In this document: positions 38,457-49,599 of the stretch, piece by piece
Layout of the letters: each line of letters begins with the position of its first letter
How positions within the stretch are numbered: the stretch's first letter is position 1
NCBI GenBank assembly: GCA_027186245.1
Contig: CP114481.1
Span: 20,925,501 to 20,989,500 of the forward strand
Direction: 5' to 3'
Length of the DNA: 64,000 nt
Source of the DNA: Coriaria nepalensis
Taxonomy: Eukaryota; Streptophyta; Magnoliopsida; Cucurbitales; Coriariaceae
The notes under the pieces: model-generated
What the model saw: only the letters and a program-made list of their open reading frames with translations
Told to the model about the DNA's origin: nothing
Database searches by the model: none
Made by a program: the position numbers and the translations under genes

Positions 38457-41400
38457 ACACTTCAAACACTACTTTCGCGCATCACTTGCTGTTGATCTTT
38501 TCAAGACAAGTAAGCATTTGATTTATCTTATATTCATGTCAATGAGTCTTTTCAAGACAATAAATCAATTGGAAGCCATTGGAACGAATACTATTTTCGC
38601 ATTTCAAACACGACTATCGCGCATAGCTTGCATACAATTTTTTGAAGGCGAGCATGAATTTGTTTTATCTTAGAGTCATTATCTCAATGACTCTTTGAAA
38701 GTCAGTAATTCATTTGGAAGCAATTAAAATGAATTATATTTTTGGCTTGGACCCGACTTTCATACAAAACTTGCTAATGATCATTTAAGGGCAAGTACAT
38801 ATTTGTTTTATTTGAGATTCATATCAATGAGCCTTTTCAAGTCACTAATTCATTGGAAAGCAATTCGAACGAATTCTATTTTTGCACTTCAAACACCACT
38901 TTTGGGCATCACTTGCTCATGATCTTTTTAAGACAAGTATGCATTTGATTTATCTTATATTCATGTCAATGAGTCTTTTCAAGACAATAAATCATTTGGA
39001 AACCATTGGAGCAAATACTATTTTCGCATTTCAAACACGACTTTCGCGCATAGCCTGCATATGATTTTTTGAAGGCAAGCATGAATTTGTTTTATCTTAG
39101 AGTCACCATCTCAATGACTCTTTGAAAGTCAGTAATTCATTCGAAAGCCATTAAAATGAATTCTTATTTCGCACTTCGAACCCAACTTTCATACATAACT
39201 TGCTAATGATTATTTAAGGGAAAATATGCATTTGTTTTATTTGAGATTCGTATCAATGAGCCTTTTCAAGTCACTAATTCATTGGAAAGCAATTCGAACA
39301 AATTCTATTTTTGCATTCAAACACCACTTTTGTGCATCACTTGCTCATGATCTTTTTAAGACAAGTATGCATTTGATTTATCTTATATTCATGTCAGTGA
39401 GTCTTTTCAAGATAATAAATCATTTGGAAGCCATTGGAACAAATACTATTTTCGCATTTCAAACACGACTATCGCGCATAGCTTGCATATAATTTTTTGA
39501 AGGCAAGTATGAATTTGTTTAATCTTAGAGTCATCATCTCAATGACTCTTTGAAAGTCACTAATTCATTTGAAAGGAATGAAAATGAATTCTTTTTTTGC
39601 ACTTCGAACCCGACTTTCGTACATAACTTGCTAATGATCATTTAAGGGCAAGTATGCATTTGGTTTATTTGAGATTCATGTCAATGAGTCTTTTCAAGTC
39701 ACTAATTCATTTGAAAGCAATTCGAAAGAAATCTAATTTTGCACTTCAAACACCACTTTCCTGCATCACTTGCTAATGATCTTTTTAAGACAAGTATGCA
39801 TTTGTTTTACCTTATATTCAAGTCAATGATTCTTTTCAAAATAATAAATCATTTGGATCCCATTACAGCGAATACTATTTTCGCATTTCAAACACGACTA
39901 TCGCGCATAGCTTGCATATAATTTTTTGAGGGCAAGAATGAATTCGTTTTGTCTTAGAGTCATTATCTCAATGACTCTTTGAAAGTCAGTAATTCATTCG
40001 AAGGCAATTAAACTGAATTCTTATTTCGCACTTGGAACCCGACTTTCATACAAAACTTGCTAATGATCATTTAAGGGCAAGTACACATTTGTTTTATTTG
40101 AGATTCATGTCAATGAGTCTTTTCAAGTCACTAATTCATTTGAAAGCAATTCGAACGAATTCTATTTTTGCACTTCAAACACCACTTTTGTGCATCACTT
40201 GCTCATGATCTTTTTAAGACAAGTATGCATTTGATTTATCTTATATTCATGTCAAAGAGTCTTTTCAAGACAATAAATCATTTGGAAACCATTGGAGAGA
40301 ATATTATTTTCGCATTTCAAACACGACTTTCGCGCATAGCTTGCATATGATTTTTTGAAGGCAAGCACGAATTTGTTTTATCTTAGAGTCATCATCTCAA
40401 TGACTCTTTGAAAGTCAGTAATTCATTTGAAAGCAATTAAAATGAATTCTTATTTCGCACTTCGAACCCGACTTTCATACATAACTTGCTAATGATTATT
40501 TAAGGTCAAGTATGCATTTGTCTTATTTGAGATTCATGTCAATGAGTCTTTTGAAGTCACTAATTCATTTGAAAGCAATTCGAACGAATTCTATTTTTGC
40601 ATTCAAACACCACTTTTGTGCATCACTTGCTCATGATCTTTTTAAGACAAGTATGCATTTGATTTATCTTATATTCATGTCCATGAGTCTTTTCAAGACA
40701 TAAATCATTTTGAAGCCATTGGGGCAAATACTATTGTCGCATTTCAAACACGACTATCGCGCATAGCTTGCATATAATTTTTTGAAGGCAAGTATGAATT
40801 TGTTTAATCTTAGAGTGATCATCTCAATGGCTCTTTGAAAGTCACTAATTCATTTGAAAGCAATTAAAATGGATTCTTTTTTTGCACTTCGAACCCGACT
40901 TTCGTATATAACTTGCTAATGATCATTTAAGGGCAAGTTTGCATTTGGTTTATTTGAGATTCATGTCAATGAGTCTTTTCAAGTCACTAATTCATTTGAA
41001 AGCAATTCGAACGAATTCTATTTTTGCATTCAAACACCACTTTTGTGCATCACTTGCTCATGATCTTTTTAAGACAAGTATGCATTTAATTTATCTTATA
41101 TTCATGTCAATGAGTCTTTTCAAGACAATAAATCATTTGGAAGCCATTGCGGCAAATACTATTTTCGCATTTCAAACACGACTATCGCGCATAGCTTGCA
41201 TATAATTTTTTGAAGGCAAGTATGAATTTGTTTAATCTTAGAGTCATCATCTCAATGACTCTTTGAAAGTCACTAATTCATTTGAAAGCAATGAAAATGA
41301 ATTCTTTTTTTGCACTTCGAACCTGACTTTCGTACATAACTTGCTAATGATCATTTAAGGGCAAGTATGCATTTGGTTTATTTGAGATTCATGTCAATGA

Positions 41401-44400
41401 GTGTTTTCAAGTCACTAATTCATTTGAAAGCAATTCGAACGAATTCTACTTTTGCACTTCAAACACCACTTTTGTGCATCACTTGCTCATGATCTTTTTA
41501 AGACAAGTATGCATTTCATTTATCTTATATTCAAGTCAATGATTCTTTTCAAAATAATAAATCATTTGGATGCCATTGGAGCGAATATTATTTTCGCATT
41601 TCAAACACGACTTTCACGCATAGCCTTCATATGATTTTTTGAGGGCAAGCATGAATTTGTTTTATCTTAGAGTCATCATCTCAATGACACTTTGAAAGTC
41701 AGTAATTCATTCGGAAGCCATTAAAATATGCGTTTGTTTTATTTGAGATTCGTATCAATGAGCCTTTTTAAGTCACTAATTCATTGGAAAGCAATTCGAA
41801 CGAATTTTATTTTAGCATTCAAACACCACTTTTGTGCATCACTTGCTCATGATCTTTTTAAGACAAGTATGCATTTGATTTATCTTATATTCATGTCAAT
41901 GAGTGCTGTGAAGACAATAAATCATTTGGAAGCCATTGGAGCGAATATTATTTTCGCATTTCAAACACGACTATCGCGCATAGGTTGCATCTTATTTCTC
42001 TAGGGCAAGTATGATTTTGTTTTATTTTAGAGTCATTATCTCAATGACTCTTTGAAAGTCAGTAATTCATTTGAAAGCAATTAAAATGAATTATATTTTC
42101 GGCTTGGAACCCGACTTTCATACAAAACTTGCTAATGATCATTTAAGGGCAAGTATGCATTTGGTTTATTTGAGATTCATGTCAATGAGTCTTTTCAAGT
42201 CACTAATTCATTTGAAAGCAATTCGAAAGAATTCTAATTTTGCACTTCAAACACCACTTTCTTGCATCACTTGCTAATGATCTTTTTAAGACAAGTATGC
42301 ATTTGTTTTATCATATATTCAAGTCAATGATTCTTTTCAAAATAATAAATCATTTGGATGCCATTGGAGCAAATACTATTTTGGCATTTCAAACACGACT
42401 ATCGCGCATAGGTTGCATCTTATTTTTTGAGGGCAAGTATGATTTTGTTTTATTTTAGAGTCATTATCTCAATGACTCTTTGAAAGTCAATAATTCATTT
42501 GAAAGCAATTAAAATGAATTATATTTTCGGCTTTGAACCCGACTTTCATACAAAACTTGCTAATGATCATTTAAAGGCAAGTACACATTTGTTTTATTTG
42601 AGATTCATGTCACTGAGTCTTTTCAAGTCACTAATTCAATTGAAAGCAATTCGAACGAATTCTAATATTGCACTTCAAACACCACTTTCCTGCATCACTT
42701 GCTAATGATCTTTTTAAGACAAGTATGGATTTGTTTTATCTTATAATCAAGTCAATGAGTCTTGCCAAAATAATAAATCATTTGGAAGCCATTGGAGCAA
42801 ATACTAATTTCGCATTTCAAACACGACTATCGCGCATAGGTTGCATCTTATTTTTTGAGGGCAAGTATGATTTTGTTTTATTTTAGAGTCATCATCTCAA
42901 TGACTCTTTGAAAGTCACTAATTCATTTGAAAGCAATGAAAATGAATTCTTTTTTTGTACTTCGAACCCGACTTTCGTACATAACTTGCTAATGATCATT
43001 TAAGGGCAAGTATGCATTTGGTTTATTTGAGATTCATGTCAATGAGTCTTTTCAAGTCACTAATTCATTTGAAAGCAATTCGAACGAATTCTACTTTTGC
43101 ACTTCAAACACCACTTTTGTGCATCACTTGCTCATGATCTTTTTAAGACAAGTATGCATTTCATTTATCTTATATTCATGTCAACGAGTCTTTTCAAGAC
43201 AATAAATCATTTGGAAGCCGTTGGAGCGAATATTATTTTCGCATTTCAAACACGACTTTCACGCATAGCCTTCATATGATTTTTTGAAGGCAAGCGTGAA
43301 TTTGTTTTATCTTAGAGTCATCATCTCAATGACTCTTTGAAAGTCAGTAATTCATTCGAAAGCCATTAAAAAGAATTCTTATTTCGCACTTCGAACCCAA
43401 CTTTCATACATAACTTGCTAATGATTATTTAAGGGAAAATATGCATTTGTTTTATTTGAGATTCGTATCAATGAGCCTTTTCAAGTCACTAATTCATTGG
43501 AAAGCAATTCGAACGAATTCTATTTTTGCATTCAAACACCACTTTTGTGCATCACTTGCTCATGATCTTTTTAAGACAAGTATGCATTTGATTTATCTTA
43601 TATTCATGTCAATGAGTCTTTTCAAGACAATAAATCATTTGGAAGCCATTGGAGCAAATACTATTTTCGCATTTCAAACACGACTATCGCGCATAGGTTG
43701 CATCTTATTTTTTGAGGGCAAGTATGATTTTATTTTATTTTAGAGTCATTATCTCAATGACTCTTTGAAAGTCAGTAATTCATTTGAAAGCAATTAAAAT
43801 GAATTATATTTTCGGCTTTGAACCCGACTTTCATACAAAACTTGCTAATGATCATTTAAAGGCAAGTACACATTTGTTTTATTTGAGATTCATGTCACTG
43901 AGTCTTTTCAAGTCACTAATTCAATTGAAAGCAATTCGAAAGAATTCTAATTTTGCACTTCAAACACCACTTTCTTGCATCACTTGCTAATGATCTTCTT
44001 AAGACAAGTATGCATTTGTTTTATCTTATATTCAAGTCAATGATTCTTTTCAAAATAATAAATCATTTGGTTGCCATTGGAGCGAATACTATTTTCGCAT
44101 TTCAAACACAACTATCGCGCATAGGTTGCATCTTATTTTTTGAGGGCAAGTATGATTTTGTTTTATTTTAGAGTCATTATCTCAATAACTCTTTCAAAGT
44201 CGGTAATTCATTCGAAAGCAATTAAAATGAATTCTATTTTCGGCTTGGAACCCGACTTTCATACAAAACTTGCTAATAATCATTTAAGGGCAAGTACACA
44301 TTTTTATTATTTGAGATTCATATCAATGAGCCTTTTCAAGTCACTAATTCATTGGAAATCAATTCGAACGAATTCCATTTTTGCACTTCAAACACCACTT

Positions 44401-44577
44401 TTGTGCATCACTTGCTCATGATCTTTTTAAGACAAGTATGCATTTGTTTATCTTATATTCAAGTCAATGAGTCTTTCCAAAATAATAAATCATTTGGAAG
44501 CCATTGGAGCAAATACTATTTTCGCATTTCAAACACGACTTTCGCACATAACTTGCATATGATTTTTTGAGTGCAAG
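38381..44577. repeat. Satellite block IIb: mixed-subtype trimer array
   Basis: First- and second-subtype B and C monomers are mixed unit by unit and often within a unit. Examples are a second-subtype B with first-subtype C near 39.8 kb and a first-subtype B with second-subtype C near 41.9 and 43.6 kb. Unit length stays near 428 bp except for the 68-bp deletion near 41.7 kb. Second-subtype B is last seen near 44.0 kb. I see no gene or insertion here. Confidence 0.95.
41719..41735. other. 68-bp deletion with 5-bp microhomology in monomer A
   Basis: The unit between anchors at 41,453 and 41,814 is 361 bp, not 429. The intact form, for example 37,156-37,228, has AAAAT in CATTAAAATGAATTC and again in GGGAAAATATGC, 68 bp apart. 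Here they are collapsed to a single CATTAAAATATGC, with AAAAT at 41,723-41,727. The missing part includes the core box of this A monomer. Confidence 0.9.
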
Positions 44578-47500
44578 CATGAATTTGTTTTTTATCTCAG
44601 AGTCATCAGCTCGATGACTAATTGAAAGTCAGTAATTCGTTTGAAAGCAATTAAAATGAATTCTCTTTCCGCACTTCGATCCCGACTTTCGTATATAACT
44701 TGCTAATGATCATTTCAGGGCAAACATGCATTTGTTTTATTTGAGATTCATGTCAATGAGTCTTTTCAAGTCACTAATTTATTTGAAAGCAATTCGAACG
44801 AATTCTATTTTTGCACTTCAAACACCACTTTTGTGCATCACTTGCTCATGATCTTTTTAAGACAAGTATGTATTTGTTTTATCTTATATTCAAGTCAATG
44901 AGTCTTTTCAACATAATAAATCATTTGGAAGCCATTGGAGCAAATTCTATTTTCACATTTCAAACACGACTTTCGTACATAGCTTGCCTATGATTTTTTG
45001 AAGGCGAGTATGAATTTGTTTAATCTTAGAGTCATCATCTCAATGACTCTTTGAAAGTCACTAATTCATTCGAATGCAATTAAAATGAATTCTTTTTTTT
45101 GCACTCCGAACCCGACTTTTGTACATAACTTGGTAATGATCATTTACGGGCAAGTACACATTTGTTTTATTTGAGATTCATGTCAATGAGTCTTTTCAAG
45201 TTACTAATTCATTTGAAAGCAATTCGAACGAATTCTATTTTTGCACTTCAAACACCACTTTTGTGCATCACTTGCTCATGATCTTTTTAAGACAAGTATG
45301 CATTTGATTTATCTTATATTCATGTCAATGAGTCTTTTCAAGACAATAAATGATTTGGAAGCCATTGGAGCGAATACTATTTTCCCATTTCAAACACGAC
45401 TATCGCGCATAGCTTGCATATACTTTTTTGAAGGCAAGTATGAATTTGTTTAATCTCTGAGTCATCATCTCAATGACTCTTTGAAAGTCTCTAATTCATT
45501 CGAATGCAATTAAAATGAATTCTTTTTTTTGCACTCCGAACCCGACTTTTGTACATAACTTGGTAATGATCATTTACGGGCAAGTACACATTTGTTTTAT
45601 TTGAGATTCATGTCAATGAGTCTTTTCAAGTTACTAATTCATTTGAAAGCAATTCGAACGAATTCTATTTTTGCACTTCAAACACCACTTTTGTGCATCA
45701 CTTGCTCATGATCTTTTTAAGACAAGTATGCATTTGATTTATCTTATATTCATGTCAATGAGTCTTTTCAAGACAATAAATGATTTGGAAGCCATTGGAG
45801 CGAATACTATTTTCCCATTTCAAACACGACTATCGCGCATAGCTTGCATATACTTTTTTGAAGGCAAGTATGAATTTGTTTAATCTCTGAGTCATCATCT
45901 CAATGACTCTTTGAAAGTCTCTAATTCATTTGAAAGCAATTAAAATGAATTCTTATTTCGCACTTCGAACCCGATTTTCATACATAACATGCTAATGATC
46001 ATTTAAGGGCAAGTATGCATTTGTTTTATTTGAGATTCATGTCAATGAGTATTTTCAAGTCTCTAATTCATTAGAAAGCAATTCGAACGAATTCTATTTT
46101 TGCACTTCAAACACCACTTTTGTGCATCCCTTGCTCATGATCTTTTTAAGACAAGTATGCATTTGATTTATCTTATATTCATGTCAAAGAGTCTTTTCAA
46201 GACAATAAATCATTTCGAAGCCGTTGGAGCGAATATTATTTTCACATTTCAAACACGACTTTCATGCATAGTTTGCACATGATTTTTTGAAGGCAAGCAT
46301 GAATTTGTTTTATCTTAGAGTCATCATCTCAATGACTCTTTGAAAGTCAGTTATTCATTCGAAAGCAATTAAAATGAATTCTTATTTCGCACTCCGAACC
46401 CGACTTTCATACATAACTTGCTAATGATCATTTAAGAGCAAGTATGCATTTGTTTTATTTGAGTTTTATGTCAATGAGTCTTTTCAAGTCACTAATTCAT
46501 TTGAAAGCAATGCGAACGAATTCTATTTTTGCACTTCAAACACCACTTTTGTGCATCACTTGCTCATGATCTTTTTAAGACAAGTATGTATTTGTTTTAT
46601 CTTATATTCAAGTCAATGAGTCTTTTCAACATAATAAATCATTTGGAAGCTATTGGAGCAAATTCTATTTTCACATTTCAAACACGACTTTCGTACATAG
46701 CTTGCCTATGATTTTTTGAAGGCGAGTATGAATTTCTTTAATCTTAGAGTCATCATCTCAATGACTCTTTGAAAGTCACTAATTCATTCGAATGCAATTA
46801 AAATGAATTCTTTTTTTTGCACTCCGAACCCGACTTTTGTACATAACTTGGTAATGATCATTTAAGGGCAAGTACACATTTGTTTTATTTGAGATTCATG
46901 TCAATGAGTCTTTTCAAGTTACTAATTCATTTGAAAGCAATTCGAACGAATTCTACTTTTGCACTTCAAACACCACTTTTGTGCATCACTTGCTCATGAT
47001 CTTTTTAAGACAAGTATGCATTTGATTTATCTTATATTCATGTCAATGAGTCTTTTCAAGACAATAAATCATTTAGAAGCCATTGAAGCGAATACTATTT
47101 TCCCATTTCAAACACGACTATCGCGCATAGCTTGCATATACTTTTTTGAAGGCAAGTATGAATTTGTTTAATCTTAGAGTCATCATCTCAATGACTCTTT
47201 GAAAGTCTCTAATTCATTTGAAAGCAATTAAAATGAATTCTTATTTCGCACTTCGAACCCGATTTTCATACATAACATGCTAATGATCATTTAAGGGCAA
47301 GTATGCATTTGTTTTATTTGAGATTCATGTCAATGAGTCTTTTCAAGTCTCTAATTCATTTGAAAGCAATTCGAACGAATTCTATTTTTGCACTTCAAAC
47401 ACCACTTTTGTGCATCCCTTGCTGATGATCTTTTTAAGACAAGTATGCATTGGATTTATCTTATATTCATGTCAATGAGTCTTTTCAAGACAATAAATCA

Positions 47501-49180
47501 TTTGGAAGCCATTGGAGCGAATACTAGTTTCTCATTTCAAACACGACTATCGCGCATAGCTTGCATATACTTTTTTGAAGGCAAGTATGAATTTGTTTAA
47601 TCTCTGAGTCATCATCTCAATGACTCTTTGAAAGTCTCTAATTCATTTGAAAGTAATTAAAATGAATTCTTATTTCGCACTTCGATCCCGATTTTCATCC
47701 ATAACTTGCTAATGATCATTTAAGGGCAAGTATGCATTTGTTTTATTTGAGATTCATGTCAATGAGTCTTTTCAAGTCACTAATTCATTTGAAAGCAATT
47801 CGAACGATTTCTATTTTTGCACTTCAAACACCACTTTTGTGCATCACTTGCTCATGATCTTTTTAAGACAAGTATGTATTTGTTTTATCTTATATTTATG
47901 TCAATGAGTCTTTTCAAGACAATAAATCATTTCAATGCCATTGGAGTGAATACAATTTTGGCATTGCAAACACGACTATCGCGCATAGGTTGCATATGAT
48001 TTTTGAAGGCAAGTATGAATTTGTTTAATTTTAGAGTTATCATCTCAATGACTCTTTAAAAGTCACTAATTCATTTAAAAGCAGTTAAAATGAATTCTAT
48101 TTTCGCACTTCGAACCCGACTTTCATACATAACTTGATTATGATCATTTAAGGGCAAGTATGCATTTGTTTTATTTGAGATTCATGTCAATGAGTCTTTT
48201 TAAATCACTAATTTATTTGAAAGCAATTCGAACGAATTCTATTTTTGCACTTCAAACACCACTTTTGTGCATCACTTGCTCATGATCTTTTTAAGACAAG
48301 TATGCATTTCATTTATCTTATATTCATGTCAAAGAGTCTTTTCAAGACAATAAATCATTTGGAAGCCATTGGAGCGAATATTATTTTCACATTTCAAACA
48401 CTACTTTCGCGCATAGCTTGCACATGATTTTTTGAAGGCAAGCATGAATTTGTTTTATCTTAGAGTCATCATCTCAATGACTCTTTGAAAGTCACTAATT
48501 CATTTGAAAGCAATTAAAATGAATTCTTATTTCGCACTTCGAACCCGACTTTCATACATAACTTGCTAATGATCAATTAAGGGCAAGTATGCATTTGTTT
48601 TATTTGAGATTTATGTCAATGAGTCTTTTCAAGTCACTAATTTATTTGAAACCAATTCAAATGAATTCTATTTTTACATTTCAAACACTACTTTCGCGCA
48701 TCACTTGCTCATGATCGTTTTAAGGCGAGTATGGATTTGTTTGATCTTATATTCATGTCAATGAGTCTTTTCAAGACAATAAATCATTTGGAAGCCATTG
48801 GAGCGAATACTATTTTCGCATTTCAAACACGACTATCGCGCATAGCTTGCATATACTTTTTGAAGGCAGGTGTGAATTTCTTTAATCTTAGAGTCATCAT
48901 CTCAATGACTCTTTGAAAGTAACTAATTCATTTGAAAGCAATTTAAATGAATTCTTATTTCGCACTTCGAACCCGACTTTCATACATAACTTGCTAATTA
49001 TCATTTAAGGCAAGTATGCATTTATTTTATTTGAGATTCATGTCAATGAGTCTTTTCAAGTCACTAATTCATTTGAAAGCAATTCGAACGAATTCTATTT
49101 TTGCACTTCAAACACCACTTTTGTGCATCACTTGCTCATGATCTTTTTAAGACAAGTATGTATTTGTTTTATCTTATATT
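44578..49180. repeat. Satellite block IIc: first-subtype trimers next to the family junction
   Basis: Ten units of about 429 bp from the B anchor near 44,811 to that near 49,104. B monomers have the TTGTGCATCACTTGCTCATG core. Distinctive variants are C with TTGCATATACTTTTTTG and TTTAATCTCTGAG, A with TACTTGGTAATG or TAACATGC, and B with CAACATAATAAATC. Units at about 44.8 and 46.5 kb are near copies at 1,718-bp offset. I see no gene or insertion in this block. Confidence 0.95.
45061..45920. repeat. Near-exact tandem duplication of one 430-bp trimer
   Basis: 45,061-45,490 and 45,491-45,920 agree at every position I compared. The shared markers are ATTCGAATGCAATT, TTGGTAATGATC, CATTTACGGGC, AATGATTTGG, TTTTCCCATTTC and TAATCTCTGAG. 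The flanks on either side differ, so this is a recent single-unit duplication. Confidence 0.88.
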
Positions 49181-49195
49181 TCTTTTCATATCATT
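49171..49195. other. Junction between the 429-bp and 421-bp satellite families
   Basis: A B monomer runs normally to ATCTTATATT (49,171-49,180) and then continues as the 3' end of an R monomer, TCTTTTCATATCATT, followed by a P monomer. The switch is between counterpart monomers at about the same internal position, with roughly a dozen bases lost, so the cyclic order of monomers is kept across the junction. No foreign DNA lies at the joint. Confidence 0.9.
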
Positions 49196-49384
49196 ACATT
49201 GTTGGGAAGCACATCGAAAAAATTCTATTTTTGCATTTAAGACACGACTTTCGTACATAACTTGCAATTGATCAAATGAAGGCAACTATGCATTTTTTTA
49301 GCCTTAATGTCATATTTTTGCATCTCTTTTAGTTAGAAAATTGTTCTAAATCACTTCGAATGAAATTCATCTTTTAAACATGAC

Positions 49385-49405
49385 TTTCGTGCATAATGCA
49401 TTTGT
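49385..49405. other. 28-bp deletion in the first Q monomer after the junction
   Basis: GTGCATAATGCATTTG replaces a sequence that in other Q monomers has about 28 extra bases between CATAA and TGCATTTG, including the ACTTGCAGTTGATC segment. The core box is cut in half. It is one of several irregularities within 300 bp of the family junction. Confidence 0.8.
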
Positions 49406-49599
49406 TTATCCTTCAAGTCATGTCACTAAGTCTCTTCTAGTCGTTAAATCATTCTAAATTAAGTCGAACGAATTCTATTTTCACCCCTCAAACATGACTT
49501 TCCTACATAACTTGCAATTAATCTATTGAAGACAACAATGCATTATTTTAGCCTTAAAGTCATATTATTGCGTCTCCTTTAGTCGTTAAATTTTTCTAA

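Noticed and set aside
176..48916. More than 100 open reading frames of 60-107 codons on the + strand, most starting MHFKHHF, in B and C monomers
   Set aside because: They recur only because the satellite recurs. They have no recognisable domain, differ by scattered amino acid changes, vary in length when a stop drifts, and are missing in many units. There is no promoter-like or intron context. The longest (28,604-28,927 and 31,176-31,499) are copies of one duplication.
49150..49500. Transposon or other insertion at the family junction
   Set aside because: No terminal repeats, target-site duplication or unrelated DNA is seen. Every base can be placed in B, R, P or Q monomers.
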